Below, piece by piece: positions 11,230-23,179 of a DNA stretch of 64,000 nt (position 1 is its first letter; each line of letters opens with the position of its first letter). The translations under genes were made by a program, and so were the position numbers. Source of the stretch: Hypomesus transpacificus (taxonomy: Eukaryota > Chordata > Actinopteri > Osmeriformes > Osmeridae); the NCBI RefSeq assembly GCF_021917145.1, contig NC_061068.1, forward strand, positions 3,458,768 through 3,522,767, read 5' to 3'. The notes under the pieces were generated by a model. That model saw only the letters and a program-made list of their open reading frames with translations. It made no database searches and was not told the DNA's origin.

Positions 11230-12063
11230 TGATGCAGTAGTGTGGGCCTACAACAACGTCAGTGTCCTCATTATGACTTTCACCACTAGAGGGCAACGTT
11301 GCATCCAGTTGATATCTAAATATGTCTCAACTATGTTACAACTTAGAAACCGTTTGTTTTTAACACTTGTGAGATATTATTGTTTACAAATATACATAAA
11401 GTAGCCTATCGTAAATGTATGAGAATGCCTACATGTCTATTTTAGCCCCAACCTGGCAACCACACAGAACATGTCTCAACACCGTATTATTTAGGCAGTC
11501 AACTGTTTGGTGAAATCAGCCTGCCAAAGTAGATGTCGGGTCTGGCTCACCCTCTACGTCATACCTCGGTTACGGGTGTGTCTGCTCAGACGGTAATTCT
11601 ACCAGAAAGGATGAATAATCTGGCCCAGCACCAATTCGGCTACCTTCCAGAAGCCTGCGATCTGGTAGTCAAAGACAATAGTAGACTATTTTCCTCATTG
11701 AGATGTAATTATAGTGCCGGCAGTGATCTTTTCTCAAGATCATTATCAAAGTGATTATGGGTTCATAACTAACTTTAAAGGACAGTCCAGATCAGAGTTG
11801 ACAATGGCTATCAATCTAATTGTAACGATGTCATTAATCAATTTAAATTATAGGAAAAGTGTTTCCCACGCTGAGAACACAAGAAGCCTATCCTGCTCTG
11901 TGCATGTCACCAGGTTGTTGTAAGAAAGCGCCACTCACTCACAATAGGCGTGGTTTAATCGCTCAGGGCAGAATAAGGTGAATTTGGTTCACTAAACGCC
12001 TCAGTATCCCGGTTGAAGGTTAACGCTTCGGATGCGCACACTGCGGAGAGGAAAGATCCAACC
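11230..12063. other. Upstream region of the plakophilin gene
   Basis: Unique sequence before the pkp1 ATG at 12064. It should contain the promoter and 5' UTR, but I see no TATA box or other element I would defend. Short open frames here have no recognizable similarity. Confidence 0.4.
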
Positions 12064-15000
12064 ATGATGCTAGCTCCACTGAAGTCCGTCCTCGCTCTTG
12101 AGGACCGACGGGAAACGTCGCTGGCCTTACCGTCAAGTAATCAATTCGGTTCCGGTCGGCAGCGCGTCCTCGACCAAGTTCAAACCATCAAGAGAACCAA
12201 GTCGAGAAACACCATCAAAAGTTCCTCGGGATCAATTTCTCCTGCGAGTAAGATTTTTAAAAGAACAGGATAGGTTTGGGTTTACTTTATCATACAGTTT
12301 ACCCAAAAAAATGTATGTACATTTGACATGTAAAATGTCATATTGGATTTTACATGTCATATCCATGTCATTGGATTTTGTTGTCTTTTAGACGAACGTT
12401 AGCACAAAGGAATAGGCTCTTGAATTACCAATAATGTCTAACTCAGCACTTTTTTCAAACTTTCCATAGCCTGAAGCTTTTGCGTGGTGATTGTTAGATA
12501 AATTGACTAGTGTATTTGCAATTCAGTTTAAACAGGTAAACTAAACGTGTTTAAACTGTTTAAAGAAACGGACACCACTGGAAATTCTACAGAATGAATC
12601 GTCAAACATGTTCTCCATTCATTTTCCCAGGTCCTATATATAACTATACAGGACTCTTCACCAAGTCCTTCAAATCACTGCCGGACACGCTCAATGGAAA
12701 TTACTATTTCCCACCAACCTTTTCTGCAAACGGCGTCTCAAAAACGGTACGTAGTTAATGCTAGCCTATAACTAATTGTAATAACTTTCCCATGAGTTAC
12801 ACCATTGCACTTGCTATTGGTACTTGCTAACAGGCTATTGACATGAGATGCATAGAAACTTGTTTTATTAGACTGTAGTCTGAGCAGTCCGCTCAAGTGA
12901 ACCCATAACAGGTGTTGGGATATGACTGCACGTGTCATCGTCTAGGGAATTAACACGGTTGATTATAAGCAGATCCGTCACCATGTCAACTGCAGACTGT
13001 CTCCCGCCCTTACGTGACTCACCACTGTAATCAGCTGTGGGACCTTAACCCCTTGATCTAGCCGAGGTTCCTACCGCTGTAAAATACTGTTTAATATTTG
13101 GAGCAGGGTCATATTTAAAACGTCCCAGAGCTATGATTAGTTTTGACTGTGTGTTTGACCTAAGTCAAAGTCTGGTGCTGATTACAGGCCAGTGAGTGTA
13201 AACAAGAATTATGTATTTTCTCTGGTGTCCCTCTTAAGGGCTGGATAGGAACAACTGACATCTTGTTGGAAAACTTCTTGACGTGGAGATCCATGCACAC
13301 GCTCACACACACACACACACGCGAATGCACACACACACACACACCTCTGGATGGGTTTCTCTTTATTCCTCTTCACACTCCTCGTTAACCATATTCAAAA
13401 TACAAATACTTTTTAAACTCTGTAAATCCTTTGAACAGGACCTAAACATGACCTCATCATGAATCATCAAAGTCTCTCTCTCTTAAACTCAACGTTTCAT
13501 ATTTAAACTTTTTATTTGTTTGCCGTGAAGGTTTGCCATCAGTAGCCTTCCTTGTGACATCACAACGAACATCTGCCTTCCCCTTGCAGGGCTCGTCCAC
13601 GCGGAAGCTTGCCCGCAACAGCAGCCAATGGGACGGCACCCTGACCTCCCCCCACCCTCTCACGATGGGCCAGGTCAACAGCAGTCGCAGTGAGCCAGAC
13701 CTAGGGCGGTTCCCTCGGGCAAGGCGCCCAGCAGCCAGCCAGCAGGCTCGGGTCAACCGCTCTTCCGCCCACCTGGACCAGAAGAGATCCACTCTGGTGG
13801 CCACCAACAGGAACTCTCGCCTGGTGGATGTGTGGGCGGTGGAGGGCGGGGGCCTGGTCAAGGTGGACCGGCAGCTGGTCTCCAGTCAGAAGCCTGTGGA
13901 GAGAGTCCTGTCCAAACATTCTGTGGTGGACACCAAGACTTCTGGAACTAAGAGCAAGGATGCACAGTGAGTGAAATGAATGGACTGAATATGATGTGAT
14001 GTTTTTAGTGATGGCTCAAATGTGTCTTTTTACATATGTGTATGCAGGTGTTGTGTGGGTGTGGGTGTGGTTGAGGGTGTTGGTATTCGGTGTATACGTG
14101 TGTGTTTGTGTTTGGTTGGTTTCGCCGTGTGTGTTTGTGTTTGGTTGGTTTTGCCTGCGTGTGTTTGCTTGTGAGTGAGTGTGTGTGTGTGTGTGTGTGT
14201 GTAGTACTCAGTTGTGTGCATATATATGGGGTCAGATGGCTGAGCGGTTAGGGAGTCGGGCTATTAATCAGAAGGTTGTTGGTTCGATTCCCGCTCTGCC
14301 AAATGACGTTGTGTCCCTGGGCAAGGCACTTCACCCTACTTGCCTCAGGGAGAATGTCCCTGTACTTACTGTAAGTCGCTCTGGATAAGAGCGTCTGCTA
14401 AATGACTAAATGTAAATATCCTGGGATCTGCTTCCTGTTCGCAGAAACATCAAGATGAAGGACCTCACCATGAAGGAGGCCGTGGACTTCCTGTACAGTG
14501 GAGATGAGAACTACCAGCACTGTGGGGCATCCTTCATCCAGCACAACACCTTCACTGAGGACAAGGCCAAGCAGGAGGTCTGCACCAGCACAGCACCTGC
14601 CACACCAACACTGACTGACTGGGACGCTTTGGCAGGATGCATGATGTGTTTGCATGCTTAGTTCACTTTGGATCTATAGAGTCATCAGTCCGTTCATCTA
14701 TCTATCCATAAATCCATCCAGCCGCCTATAGCCCTACCTTGTCTACCAATCTACTGCTGTAAAAAAGCTTTAACAAATATGAAATGTGCCTTATTGTATT
14801 CCAGTATTCTATAGAAACGTGAAAACACTTTCTTCAAATACTGAACCAGCAAACTTTGCAAAACACAACATTTGTCATTGCCAAAACTTATGGCCACCAC
14901 TGTATAACCCTACCTGTGTGTAGAAGCAGGTGTCTAACCCTACCTGTGTGCAGGTGTAGAAGCAGGTGTCTAACCCTACCTGTGTGTAGAAGCAGGTGTC

Positions 15001-18000
15001 TAACCCTACCTGTGTGCAGGTGTAGAAGCAGGTGTCTAACCCTACCTGTGTGTAGAAGCAGGTGTCTAACCCTACCTGTGTGCAGGTGTAGAAGCAGGTG
15101 TCTAACCCTACCTGTGTGTAGAAGCAGGTGTCTAACCCTACCTGTGTGCAGGTGTAGAAGCAGGTGTCTAACCCTACCTGTGTGTAGAAGCAGGTGTCTA
15201 ACCCTACCTGTGTGCAGGTGTAGAAGCAGGTGTCTAACCCTACCTGTGTGTAGAAGCAGGTGTCTAACCCTACCTGTGTGCAGGTGTAGAAGCAGGTGTC
15301 TAACCCTACCTGTGTGCAGGTATAGAAGCAGGTGTCTAACCCTACCTGTGTGCAGGTGTAGAAGCAGGTGTCTAACCCTACCCGTGTGCAGGTGCGGACG
15401 TTGAAGGGTATCGCCCCCCTGGTGGCCCTGCTGCGCAGCCCCAATGAGCAGGTCCAGCAGACCGCGTCCGCCGCCCTCAGGAACCTGGCCTTCAAAGACA
15501 GCAGCAACAAGGAGGAGGTACGTCATCACTGCTCTGCTCTCCGCACAGCCTCAGGTGTTTCTGAGCCCCTTCATCTCCCCCTCAAGGTCTACCAAACATC
15601 TCGAAAAGTTGTGGGCGGGGGATTTTTATGAATGATCATTTTGGGACTTCCTCAAACAGTCGTTCGGTTGTGATCTTTTGCAGTCGAGGTACGCTGGAGA
15701 CGAATATGAACGCGTTGTGTGGGACAGAGGGTTTTAGAGATGACCCTGTCATAACGCTCCTGCTGTGCCCTCCAGGTCCAGCGCTGCGGGGGAGTCAACG
15801 AGGCCCTGGCTGTGCTCAGACAGACACCGTCCTCAGAGACGCAGAAACACCTCACAGGTAATGCAGACAGGAACAAACACACAACTCTCAGATGAATCCC
15901 CCTGGAAACTCCCTGTCCATTAGCCACAGCACACAGACGTGTCCTGTGTTCCGGTACTGCCTGTCTGACTTGTAGACAGACAGACAAGTTGAAGAAGTTT
16001 CCAGTTTATTCGCAATTTGTAACAAGTTCACGTACGTTTGAGTTCCTTAGTCCTGCTCCTTCTAGACCAGACAGATGTGCAGTGGTGGTGTTGTGTCAGA
16101 GGGAGTTGGGCAGTCTGGGTGTGATAGGCTTGTATGCTGCAGGACTCTCCTGAATATCTGCCTTCTACTTTTGACACGTCTTCTGGATGTGTACAGTGCA
16201 GATTCTACAAACACACTGGTGTCTGAGTTGGTTGAATTCCTGCAAGAGGTTATAAAGTTCATGCTGTTGATGTTGAGGGTTGCTCTGAGGTAGAGCCAGG
16301 CTGTTCTGTCAGACGCACGCGTGTTGTCTTACCGCTGTACCGTGCCTACTCCATTGTCCTGGGTTTCCATGGCTGTGAATCACATTTGTTCAAAGGAAGT
16401 CGTCCAATATTGATTTTGTGGTTTTGTCCATAATCCTGCTGGCACAATGACAGGTGTTGGGATAGGGTTAACCCTCAACACCTTCCATGATGGACAATGA
16501 CAGGTGTTTCACTGCTGCACAGGTACAGTCATCACTTTCCATGATGGAAGTCCAACGATGTGTAAAGCAGCGTGTTATCACAGTGTAGAGGCAGACAGAG
16601 GCAGACAGAGGCAGCGTAGAGGCAGATGAGTTGTCTGACGATGACTTGAGTCAGAGGCAGTTTTCCTGTTGCCATGGTGCCTTTATGCAACACTGTGTCA
16701 ACAGAACTCAAGTCAAACAAAGGTTAGAAAACAGGAAGTTGATTACTTTAATTCCAACTGAGCTTTCCCACTATTATTAGTGTTGTCATACTGTATCTGT
16801 TATATTTAGCACCTTTTTCACGTCAATTGATTAATTACAGAGGAATAATAAAGAGAAGATTTATGGTCTGTGTGTGTGTGTGTGTGTATGTCCATGTTTA
16901 CGATGTGTGTGTTCATTTGTATGATGTGTGTGTGTGTTTACGATGTGTGTGTGTTTACGATGTGTGTGTTCATGTGTATGACGTGTGTGTGTTTACGATG
17001 TGTGTGTTCATGTTTATGACGTGTGTGTGTGTGTGTGTTTACGATGTGTGTGTGTGTGTCCAGGCCTGCTGTGGAACCTGTCCTCTGTTGATGACGTGAA
17101 GCCAGAGCTGGTGGACAACGCTCTGCCAGTCCTCATGGAGACCGTGGTGCTGCCGTTCACCGGCCAATCAGACCAGCTCACCATCATGGACCCCGAGGTG
17201 TTCTACCATAGCACCGGCTGCCTCAGGTGACCGCCCGCAGCGCTCACACGGTCACCCAGCCACTTATTAATGACAGCTGGGTTTCCAGCCACAGAGATGT
17301 TTGAACAGGCTGAACAGACTTGCCTGGGCCACACACACACTGCTGTCTTTATGCCAGGCCTCCTCACAGCTACACGCCCTGAAAGAAACTGCTGACCAAC
17401 AAAAGCTGATGTAACGATTGTGATGAAATAAAGCAGGTCAACTGAAGCACGTGATTAACTGGTTATACATGTAATTAACCAGTTACACATGTAATTAACT
17501 AGTTACACATGTAATGAACCAGTTACACATGTAATTAACCAGTTACACATTTGATTAACGTAAGGAGGTCCTTGATCCCTCTCCTCCCCGCAGGAACCTG
17601 AGCTGTGCCAAGCAGAACAACAGGCAGGCCATGCGGAAGTGCCGCGGCCTGGTGGAGTCTCTGCTCAGCTACGTCCAGGACTGTGTGGACGCTGACCGCC
17701 CTGACGACAAGGTCCCAGTCCTGCTCCTACTGTGTTTGTCTGTCTGATGATTTACTTTATCGTAAGAGTTGGATACCTTGTAAAGGTACACAGTACGGTG
17801 ACTACACAGTATGGAAAATGATTAAGCCAAGAGTTCAATAAGACCCATTCCATCAGAGACTCTTTTTGAAGAAGCACTGTCATCGCTAACTAAGACTGGG
17901 CTTAATCCGGCTCTGGGAAACTTGCCCAGCAGTAGGAGAGCTGCAGAACCAGCCTTCTAACAAAGGCTGTTTTGTTTCCGGCCGTTGCAGTCTGTGGAGA

Positions 18001-21000
18001 ACTGTGTGTGTGTGCTCCACAACCTGACCTTCCAGCTGGAGACGGAGGCTCCGGCCCTGTTCAGCAGGATCACGGCCCTGGGCAGGCTCCCCTGCAGGGC
18101 TAGCAGCCAGGGGGACACCAGCCCCATCGGCTGCTTCAGCCAGCAGAGCAACAAGCTGGAGCAGGAGGTGAGGCCCTCTCTCTGGAACAGAACAGACCAA
18201 TCCAGACCAGATAAGTCCAGACCAGATAAGTCCAGACCAGATAAGTCCAGATCAGATAAGTCCAGATCAGATAAGTCCAGATCAGATAAGTCCAGACCAG
18301 ATAAGTCCAGACCAGATCCTGTTTAGACCAGTTCAGACCAGATCAGATCAGTACTACTCAGAGACTCCCACACATCTCACCAAAATCTCTTTAGCTGGAG
18401 AAGACGCCTCCTCCCCTCTCCTGCTAACCTGCTTCCCTCCTCCCCTCTCCTGCTCATCCCTCCACTCCTCCATCCTCTCCCTCTCCCCACCTCTCCCTCC
18501 ACTCCTCCATCTTCTCCCTCTCCCTCTCCCAGAGCCACTTTGACTACCCTGTCCTGGAGGAGCAGCGTCCGTCTGGAGCTGGCTGGCTGCTTCACTCCAA
18601 GACTCTCCAGATGTACCTGTCTCTGCTGGAGTCCAGCCAGAAGGACGACACCCTGGAGGCTTCCTGCGGAGCCCTGCAGAACCTCACCTCCGGCCAGGGC
18701 ATAGTAAGACCAGGCCTCACCCCTCACACCTCCACAGGCCTCAGCCCCACACTCCTCCACAGGCCTCACCCCTCACTCCTCCACAGGCCTCACCCCACAC
18801 TCCTCCACAGGCCTCACCCCACACTCCTCCACAGGCCTCACTCCTCCACAGGCCTCACCCCTCACTCCTCCACAGGCCTCACCCCTCACTCCTCCACAGG
18901 CCTCACCCCTCACTCCTCCACAGGCCTCACCCCTCACTCCTCCACAGGCCTCACCCCACACTCCTCCACAGGCCTCACCCCTCACTCCTCCACAGGCCTC
19001 ACCCCACACTCCTCCACAGGCCTCACCCCTCACTCCTCCACAGGCCTCACCCCACACTCCTCCACAGGCCTCACCCCTCACTCCTCCACAGGCCTCACCC
19101 CACACTCCTCCACAGGCCGCACCCCTCACTCCTCCACAGGCCTCACCCCACACTCCTCCACAGGCCTCACCCCACACTCCTCCACAGGCCTCACCCCTCA
19201 CTCCTCCACAGGCCTGACACAGGGACACCAGCTGCAGGAAAAGCTTCCTTTCCTCCCTGGCAGGCTTTCAGAGTCAGAAGTCAAGGTCTGGATCAGTGCT
19301 GTTAAAGCCTGCTCCTGGAGAGAATACAGTTTTATGCTTCATTCATTTTCATTCAAACCTTTATACAGTAAACCGGATTCTAATAAGCTGGCTGACAAGC
19401 GGAGTCATGCTTGTTGAACTGGGGTTGGCGTGTAGACGTACAGGAGGATGGGTATATGCAATCTTATAAAGTTGGGCGTATGTGCTTCTGGTAGCTGAGA
19501 TGTAGTCATGTTTTACTGTGCCAGACAAATACAGACTGTTCCTTGTGTCCAGACACCAAAATAATATCTGAACTAAACACTTCGGATCCTTGATGTTCTT
19601 TATGTGCACTATTTGCATGTCACTTTGGACAGAATAAAATGTAAACATCAAATATAAAGTTAAGTTAAGCTTGTTAGGTGTATTACTGGTTCATCTACAA
19701 ATTAGGAAATGGATGTGGTGTGTGTGTGGTGTGTGTGTGGTGTGTGTGTGGTGTGTGTGTGGTGTGTGTGTGGTGTGTGTGTGGTACGTGTGTGGTACGT
19801 GTGTGGTGTGTGTGGTGTGTGTGTGGTACGTGTGTGGTACGTGTGTGGTACGTGTGTGGTGTGTGTGTGGTGTGTGTGTGTGTGGTGTGTGTGTGGTGTG
19901 TCGGCAGGTGTCCCACGTCATGAGCCAGACTGTGGTCCAGAAGCTGAACGGTCTGAGAGTCATCTCCCCTCTGCTGCGCTCACCTAAACCCAGCCTCCAG
20001 CGCGGGGCCATCAGCCTACTGGGGAACCTGGCTCGGAATCCACGTTTGCACACTGCCATCGGTGAGCAGGGGGGAACCGTACCGGGAACCAGACAGGGAA
20101 CCGCTCCCTCGCAGGGCACCGCGGTTCTCTGCGCTCGCTGTTTTGATGATGATAAAGATGGAGATGATGATGATGGTGATGACTATGATAATGATGATGA
20201 TAAAGATGATGACTATGATAATGATGGGGAGTGTTTGGTGTCTGCTCCTCCTCGCAGCTCGCCAGTCTCTCCCAGACCTGGCTGGCGTCCTCAGCTCTGG
20301 GACCAAGGAGGGGACGGAGTCTGACGACACCCTGGGCGTGGCCTGCCAGACGGCCCACACCCTGATCCTGAAGGAGTCCGACCTGGGCAAGCGCCTCCTC
20401 ACCCGACCCCTGGTCGCCTCCCTCAACGACCTGAGCAGGAACAAGTAGGGCTGCAGGGCTTGAGGACCGCTGAGCGTTCTAGACGCGCTATTTCCACGCC
20501 ACTTTGGATTAAAGTGTTTGTGTATGAAATAAATGTAATTTAAGATAAACTTAGGTTTGTGGCCGGTTCGTCTACTTATTAGTTACGTATTTGTGAGATT
20601 TGGAGAAGAGCATCTTATAAATGAGTACATTATTACATTACTAGTTTGGTTAGCTGGCAGCTATTTTCGAGGTTAGGCTGTTTGGCAACTGGTAAATGTT
20701 TTCTGAAAGAGGAGCCTGTTTTAACCGTTTTTTCTCCTGTAAGGTACTTTCCCAAATCGAGCAAAGCGGCAGCGTTGCTTCTGAACAACCTCTGGTCCGA
20801 GAAGGACATCCAGAGTTTCCTCAAGAAGGTGAGTCCCATTGAAACACAGATTTTCTAAACAAAACGTGGCCACTGAGTTTCCATGAAAGCAAAATCATCC
20901 TCAGTCCATCAGTGACACTAGCAGTAGATACTGGCACAACAGACACATTAGCTAAGAGACAGGATTAGCTAACATACACAATGGTAGATTTCTGTCTGTC

Positions 21001-21707
21001 TCTGACTCTTCTGTCATGTCGTAATGTGGATGAGTATCTGGCTCCATCTCTTTCAGGAGGGTGTGGAAGGGTGTGCGTGAGATAGTACTTTCCACTCTCT
21101 CTCACTCTACACCACGCCCCACAGAGATATTTTCAGAGAGCAGAGGACTTGGGGTGGAGGGCTAGTTCAGGAGGAAGCAGGCCCGTGTGCCAGATCACAG
21201 ACAAACCACACAGAGGCTGAGGAATCTCGTGTTGCAGGTTCACTCAACATGATCAGGCCATCTGATCCTGACAGGTCAAACCCTTTTAGATCCGTTTAGA
21301 CCTGTTTAGACCAGTTCAGCCAAGTACTTTTTCTATGGTTTGCTTTCTTATTCCCTACCCGACCCCCCGTCCTTGGAATTGAATTTCATGATAAACATTC
21401 TACAAGCCAAGTAGTGAAGTAATAGAGAGGACAGAGATACCACAGGCAGAATCATTATCATCCTGCAGAAGATTTTATGTACATTTATATATATCTCTCA
21501 TCTCAAGTATTCTGTGTGTGTGTGTCTATATATATATATATCAAAATGCATATTATTATTATTATATAACAAAGTAAAATACAGTCTAAATCAAAGTATT
21601 TATTAGAGTATGGTTCTGTATTTGTCCCACAGCAAGGGATGACCAAGGCTTCTTTTGTGAATGACATCACCACAGCTGTCACCAGGTCTGGTCAGCTGTT
21701 ACAGTAA
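12064..21707 (+). CDS. pkp1: Plakophilin, most like plakophilin-1; complete, 14 coding exons
   Basis: Exons: 12064-12247, 12631-12746, 13590-13966, 14445-14577, 15392-15517, 15776-15857, 17064-17226, 17594-17711, 17991-18167, 18533-18703, 19908-20061, 20258-20444, 20744-20828, 21633-21707. Joined in phase they give 715 aa (human PKP1 is about 726-747). Plakophilins are armadillo proteins of the desmosomal plaque that link desmoplakin and keratin to desmosomal cadherins, and also shuttle to the nucleus. The N-terminus (APLKSVLALE, SLALPSS, SGRQRVLDQV) follows the PKP1 N-terminal pattern, and SRSEPDL is shared with PKP1. From about residue 228 the armadillo region shows NEQVQQTASAALRNLAF, GLLWNLSS, GCLRNLS, SVENCVCVLHNLTF and GALQNLTSG. 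The C-terminus (FVNDITTAVTRSGQLLQ) is less PKP1-like, so the exact paralogue is somewhat open. Exon 4 uses a weak donor (GAG|GTCTGC). Introns 3, 4, 6 and 10 contain repeats that abut splice sites. Confidence 0.88.
13299..13344. repeat. CA microsatellite in pkp1 intron 2
   Basis: Two CA runs separated by GCGAATG. Confidence 0.85.
14040..14210. repeat. GT-rich repeats in pkp1 intron 3
   Basis: TGTGTTTGTGTTTGGTTGGT repeats followed by a pure GT run at about 14178-14202. Confidence 0.8.
14228..14418 (+). repeat. tRNA-derived SINE, copy 2 (pkp1 intron 3)
   Basis: Same family and strand as 5155-5345: TGGCTGAGCGGTTAGG head, GGTTCGATTCCC box B, TCTGGATAAGAGCGTCTGC tail. It ends about 26 bp before exon 4 (14445), so the branch-point region of intron 3 probably overlaps the SINE tail. 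Confidence 0.88.
14911..15391 (+). repeat. 30/36-bp alternating minisatellite ending in the pkp1 exon 5 acceptor
   Basis: Units starting GTGTCTAACCCTACCTGTGT alternate between a 30-bp form and a 36-bp form that has an extra GCAGGT, giving a 66-bp higher-order repeat. Eight 36-bp-type units carry GTGTGCAGGT, the same string that forms the true acceptor (GTGTGCAG|GTGCGG) at 15391/15392. The last units are all the 36-bp form. Confidence 0.92.
16865..17060. repeat. GT-rich minisatellite abutting pkp1 exon 7
   Basis: Repeats of GTGTGTGTTTACGATGTG and GTTCATGTGTATGACGTG run up to the acceptor GTGTGTCCAG at 17063. They replace a normal polypyrimidine tract with TG-rich sequence. Confidence 0.88.
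17455..17560. repeat. Short tandem repeat in pkp1 intron 7
   Basis: About five copies of an 18-20-bp unit, AGTTACACATGTAATTAACC. Confidence 0.8.
18196..18320. repeat. 15-bp minisatellite in pkp1 intron 9
   Basis: About eight copies of ATAAGTCCAGACCAG (A/G variant at CCAGA[CT]CAG), just after the exon 9 donor. Confidence 0.9.
18715..19216 (+). repeat. 24-bp minisatellite in pkp1 intron 10, open in frame with exon 10
   Basis: About twenty units of 24 bp containing CACTCCTCCACAGGCCTCAC, alternating CCCCTCACTCC and CCCCACACTCC. Each carries CTCCTCCACAG|G, a good-looking acceptor. The period is a multiple of three, and the frame of exon 10 stays open through the donor and the array to about 19415. 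Confidence 0.92.
19709..19900. repeat. GTGTGTGTGG repeat abutting pkp1 exon 11
   Basis: Tandem 10-bp GTGTGTGTGG units with GTACGTGTGT variants. The array ends about 8 bp before the exon 11 start (19908). Confidence 0.9.
20143..20226. repeat. GATGAT-rich repeat in pkp1 intron 11
   Basis: Degenerate GATGATGATAAAGATGATGA repeats shortly before the exon 12 acceptor (20257). Confidence 0.8.
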
Positions 21708-21778
21708 CAGCTGGTCCTGCTCACCACCTGCACAACACCGCACACTCACACAACACAGCCCCCCCTCAACACCGGAGG

Positions 21779-21794
21779 GGGGGGGGGGGGGGGC
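21779..21794. repeat. G homopolymer in pkp1 3' UTR
   Basis: A run of about 16 G directly downstream of the stop, an assembly-sensitive spot. Confidence 0.85.
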
Positions 21795-21945
21795 AGCACG
21801 TAGTGGGGATGTTGTTGTAGGTGGTTTGGTTGTTTTCTTAATTGTTTTGTATGGTATATTAATGGTGTTTTTAATGTATGGAATGTCTGACATAACTGTT
21901 TTTATGCTGGACTTATTGCAAAACCAATTGCCATTTGGAGACATA

Positions 21946-21951
21946 AATAAA
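21946..21951 (+). terminator. Candidate poly(A) signal of pkp1
   Basis: An AATAAA lies about 240 bp after the stop codon in AT-rich sequence. It is the nearest canonical hexamer, but cleavage at this site is inferred. Confidence 0.45.
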
Positions 21952-22856
21952 TGAATGACCAAAACCTACACCACACACCGACTCAACACAACACAACTTA
22001 CACCCTCACAACCTACACCACACACACACACACACTCACAACACAGCCTACACAACACATACATCAAAACCAACACACACACACAAGGACCAAGGATTTA
22101 ACTGTGCTTTCACAAGTGTAATGTCACTCAAAGTTATCATAGTAAACTCATTTTTGCTGTGTATTGATAAAGTGTCAGGAAGTGTTGGTTTAGCCATGCT
22201 CTCTCTTTATAGATGCATTGACTCATCACTGGTGGTCGATACTGTTGCACTTTGTAACACTGACAGAGTAGTTACATGCACTAAGAATCGTAGTTATACG
22301 GTCAGGTGATCCTTTTTACAAATGCACTGCACCTCTTTCGATATTAGGCTACATTATGACATGTTTAGTTTTTGGGGGAGTATTTTGAGTAATATAACAC
22401 TGAAAATGTACTGACTAAATGGAAATAAAAATGTTAACAGGAGTCTTATGTTTTTGAGTTTGTTTTTAAATGGAACTAGTCTGGTTTAATTTGATTTATT
22501 AGTGTGTTTTCTATCAGCAAGACACACTATCGTTATCTCACGTAGAAGATCTATAATTTATTTACAAACATGCAAAAACTAATTTCAAGGAGCGGTCGAC
22601 TTTTTTTATTGGTCTCTTTGTTCTATTAACCTGATTGGTCTGTTTTTGTTCTATTTTCCTGATTGGTCTGTCTTTGTTCTATTAACCTATCAGAACGCGC
22701 ACTGTGTTACTCGTTCTCTCACCAATTATCACCTTATGTCACACGACTGTCAAGAAGGCTCAACTGCGCATGTCGTTTGCAATAGACGAACTTCTCCCGG
22801 GTCTATTACACTTGGAGTGTCAATCAGGTCATCATATATCTCTCTCCACTGGATTG

Positions 22857-22975
22857 CAGGGCTTGACATTAACTTTTTGAGGCTCTTGTCCTTTGGACAA
22901 GTACATTTACGTTTCATTTGTCTATGCACAAAAGTCACTTGACCCCGATACCTCTAAATAGCCCGACCAAGTGAT
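22857..22975. repeat. Possible hAT-type terminal sequence
   Basis: CAGGGCTTGACATTAACTTT starts a block that looks like the end of a fish hAT element. I could not define the other end or a target duplication. Confidence 0.3.
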
Positions 22976-23179
22976 CGGGCAAAACTAGCCCGGCTAATGG
23001 AGGTCGCTTTCTCAGGCAAATGACGAATGAAACAGGCTTGGTTAAAGAAATCCGAGATGCTGGTTATCTTCAGCAGTAACAGGCAGTCCTCCCTGATGTT
23101 TTTGGGGTAGAATGGAGTGAACGGGCAAAACTAGCCTGGCTAACGGAGGTCGCTTTCTCAGGCAAATGATGAATGAAAC
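22976..23179. repeat. Tandem duplication with an uninterrupted (empty) transposon target
   Basis: A roughly 146-bp segment from 22976 starts again at 23122 (both begin CGGGCAAAACTAGCC). The second copy is split by the transposon at 23180-23744 and resumes at 23754 with AGGTTTGGTTAAAGAAATC. The first copy holds the empty target, one GAATGAAAC at 23025-23033. Confidence 0.85.

Noticed and set aside
14911-15391. Telomere-like TAACCCTACC motif repeated
   Set aside because: The spacing is 30-36 bp and the hexamer TTAGGG is not tandem; it is a minisatellite unit.
14856-15510. Repeat-containing frames of 180-213 codons on both strands
   Set aside because: They are translations of the 30/36-bp minisatellite, and homology places exon 5 of pkp1 in the real frame from 15392.
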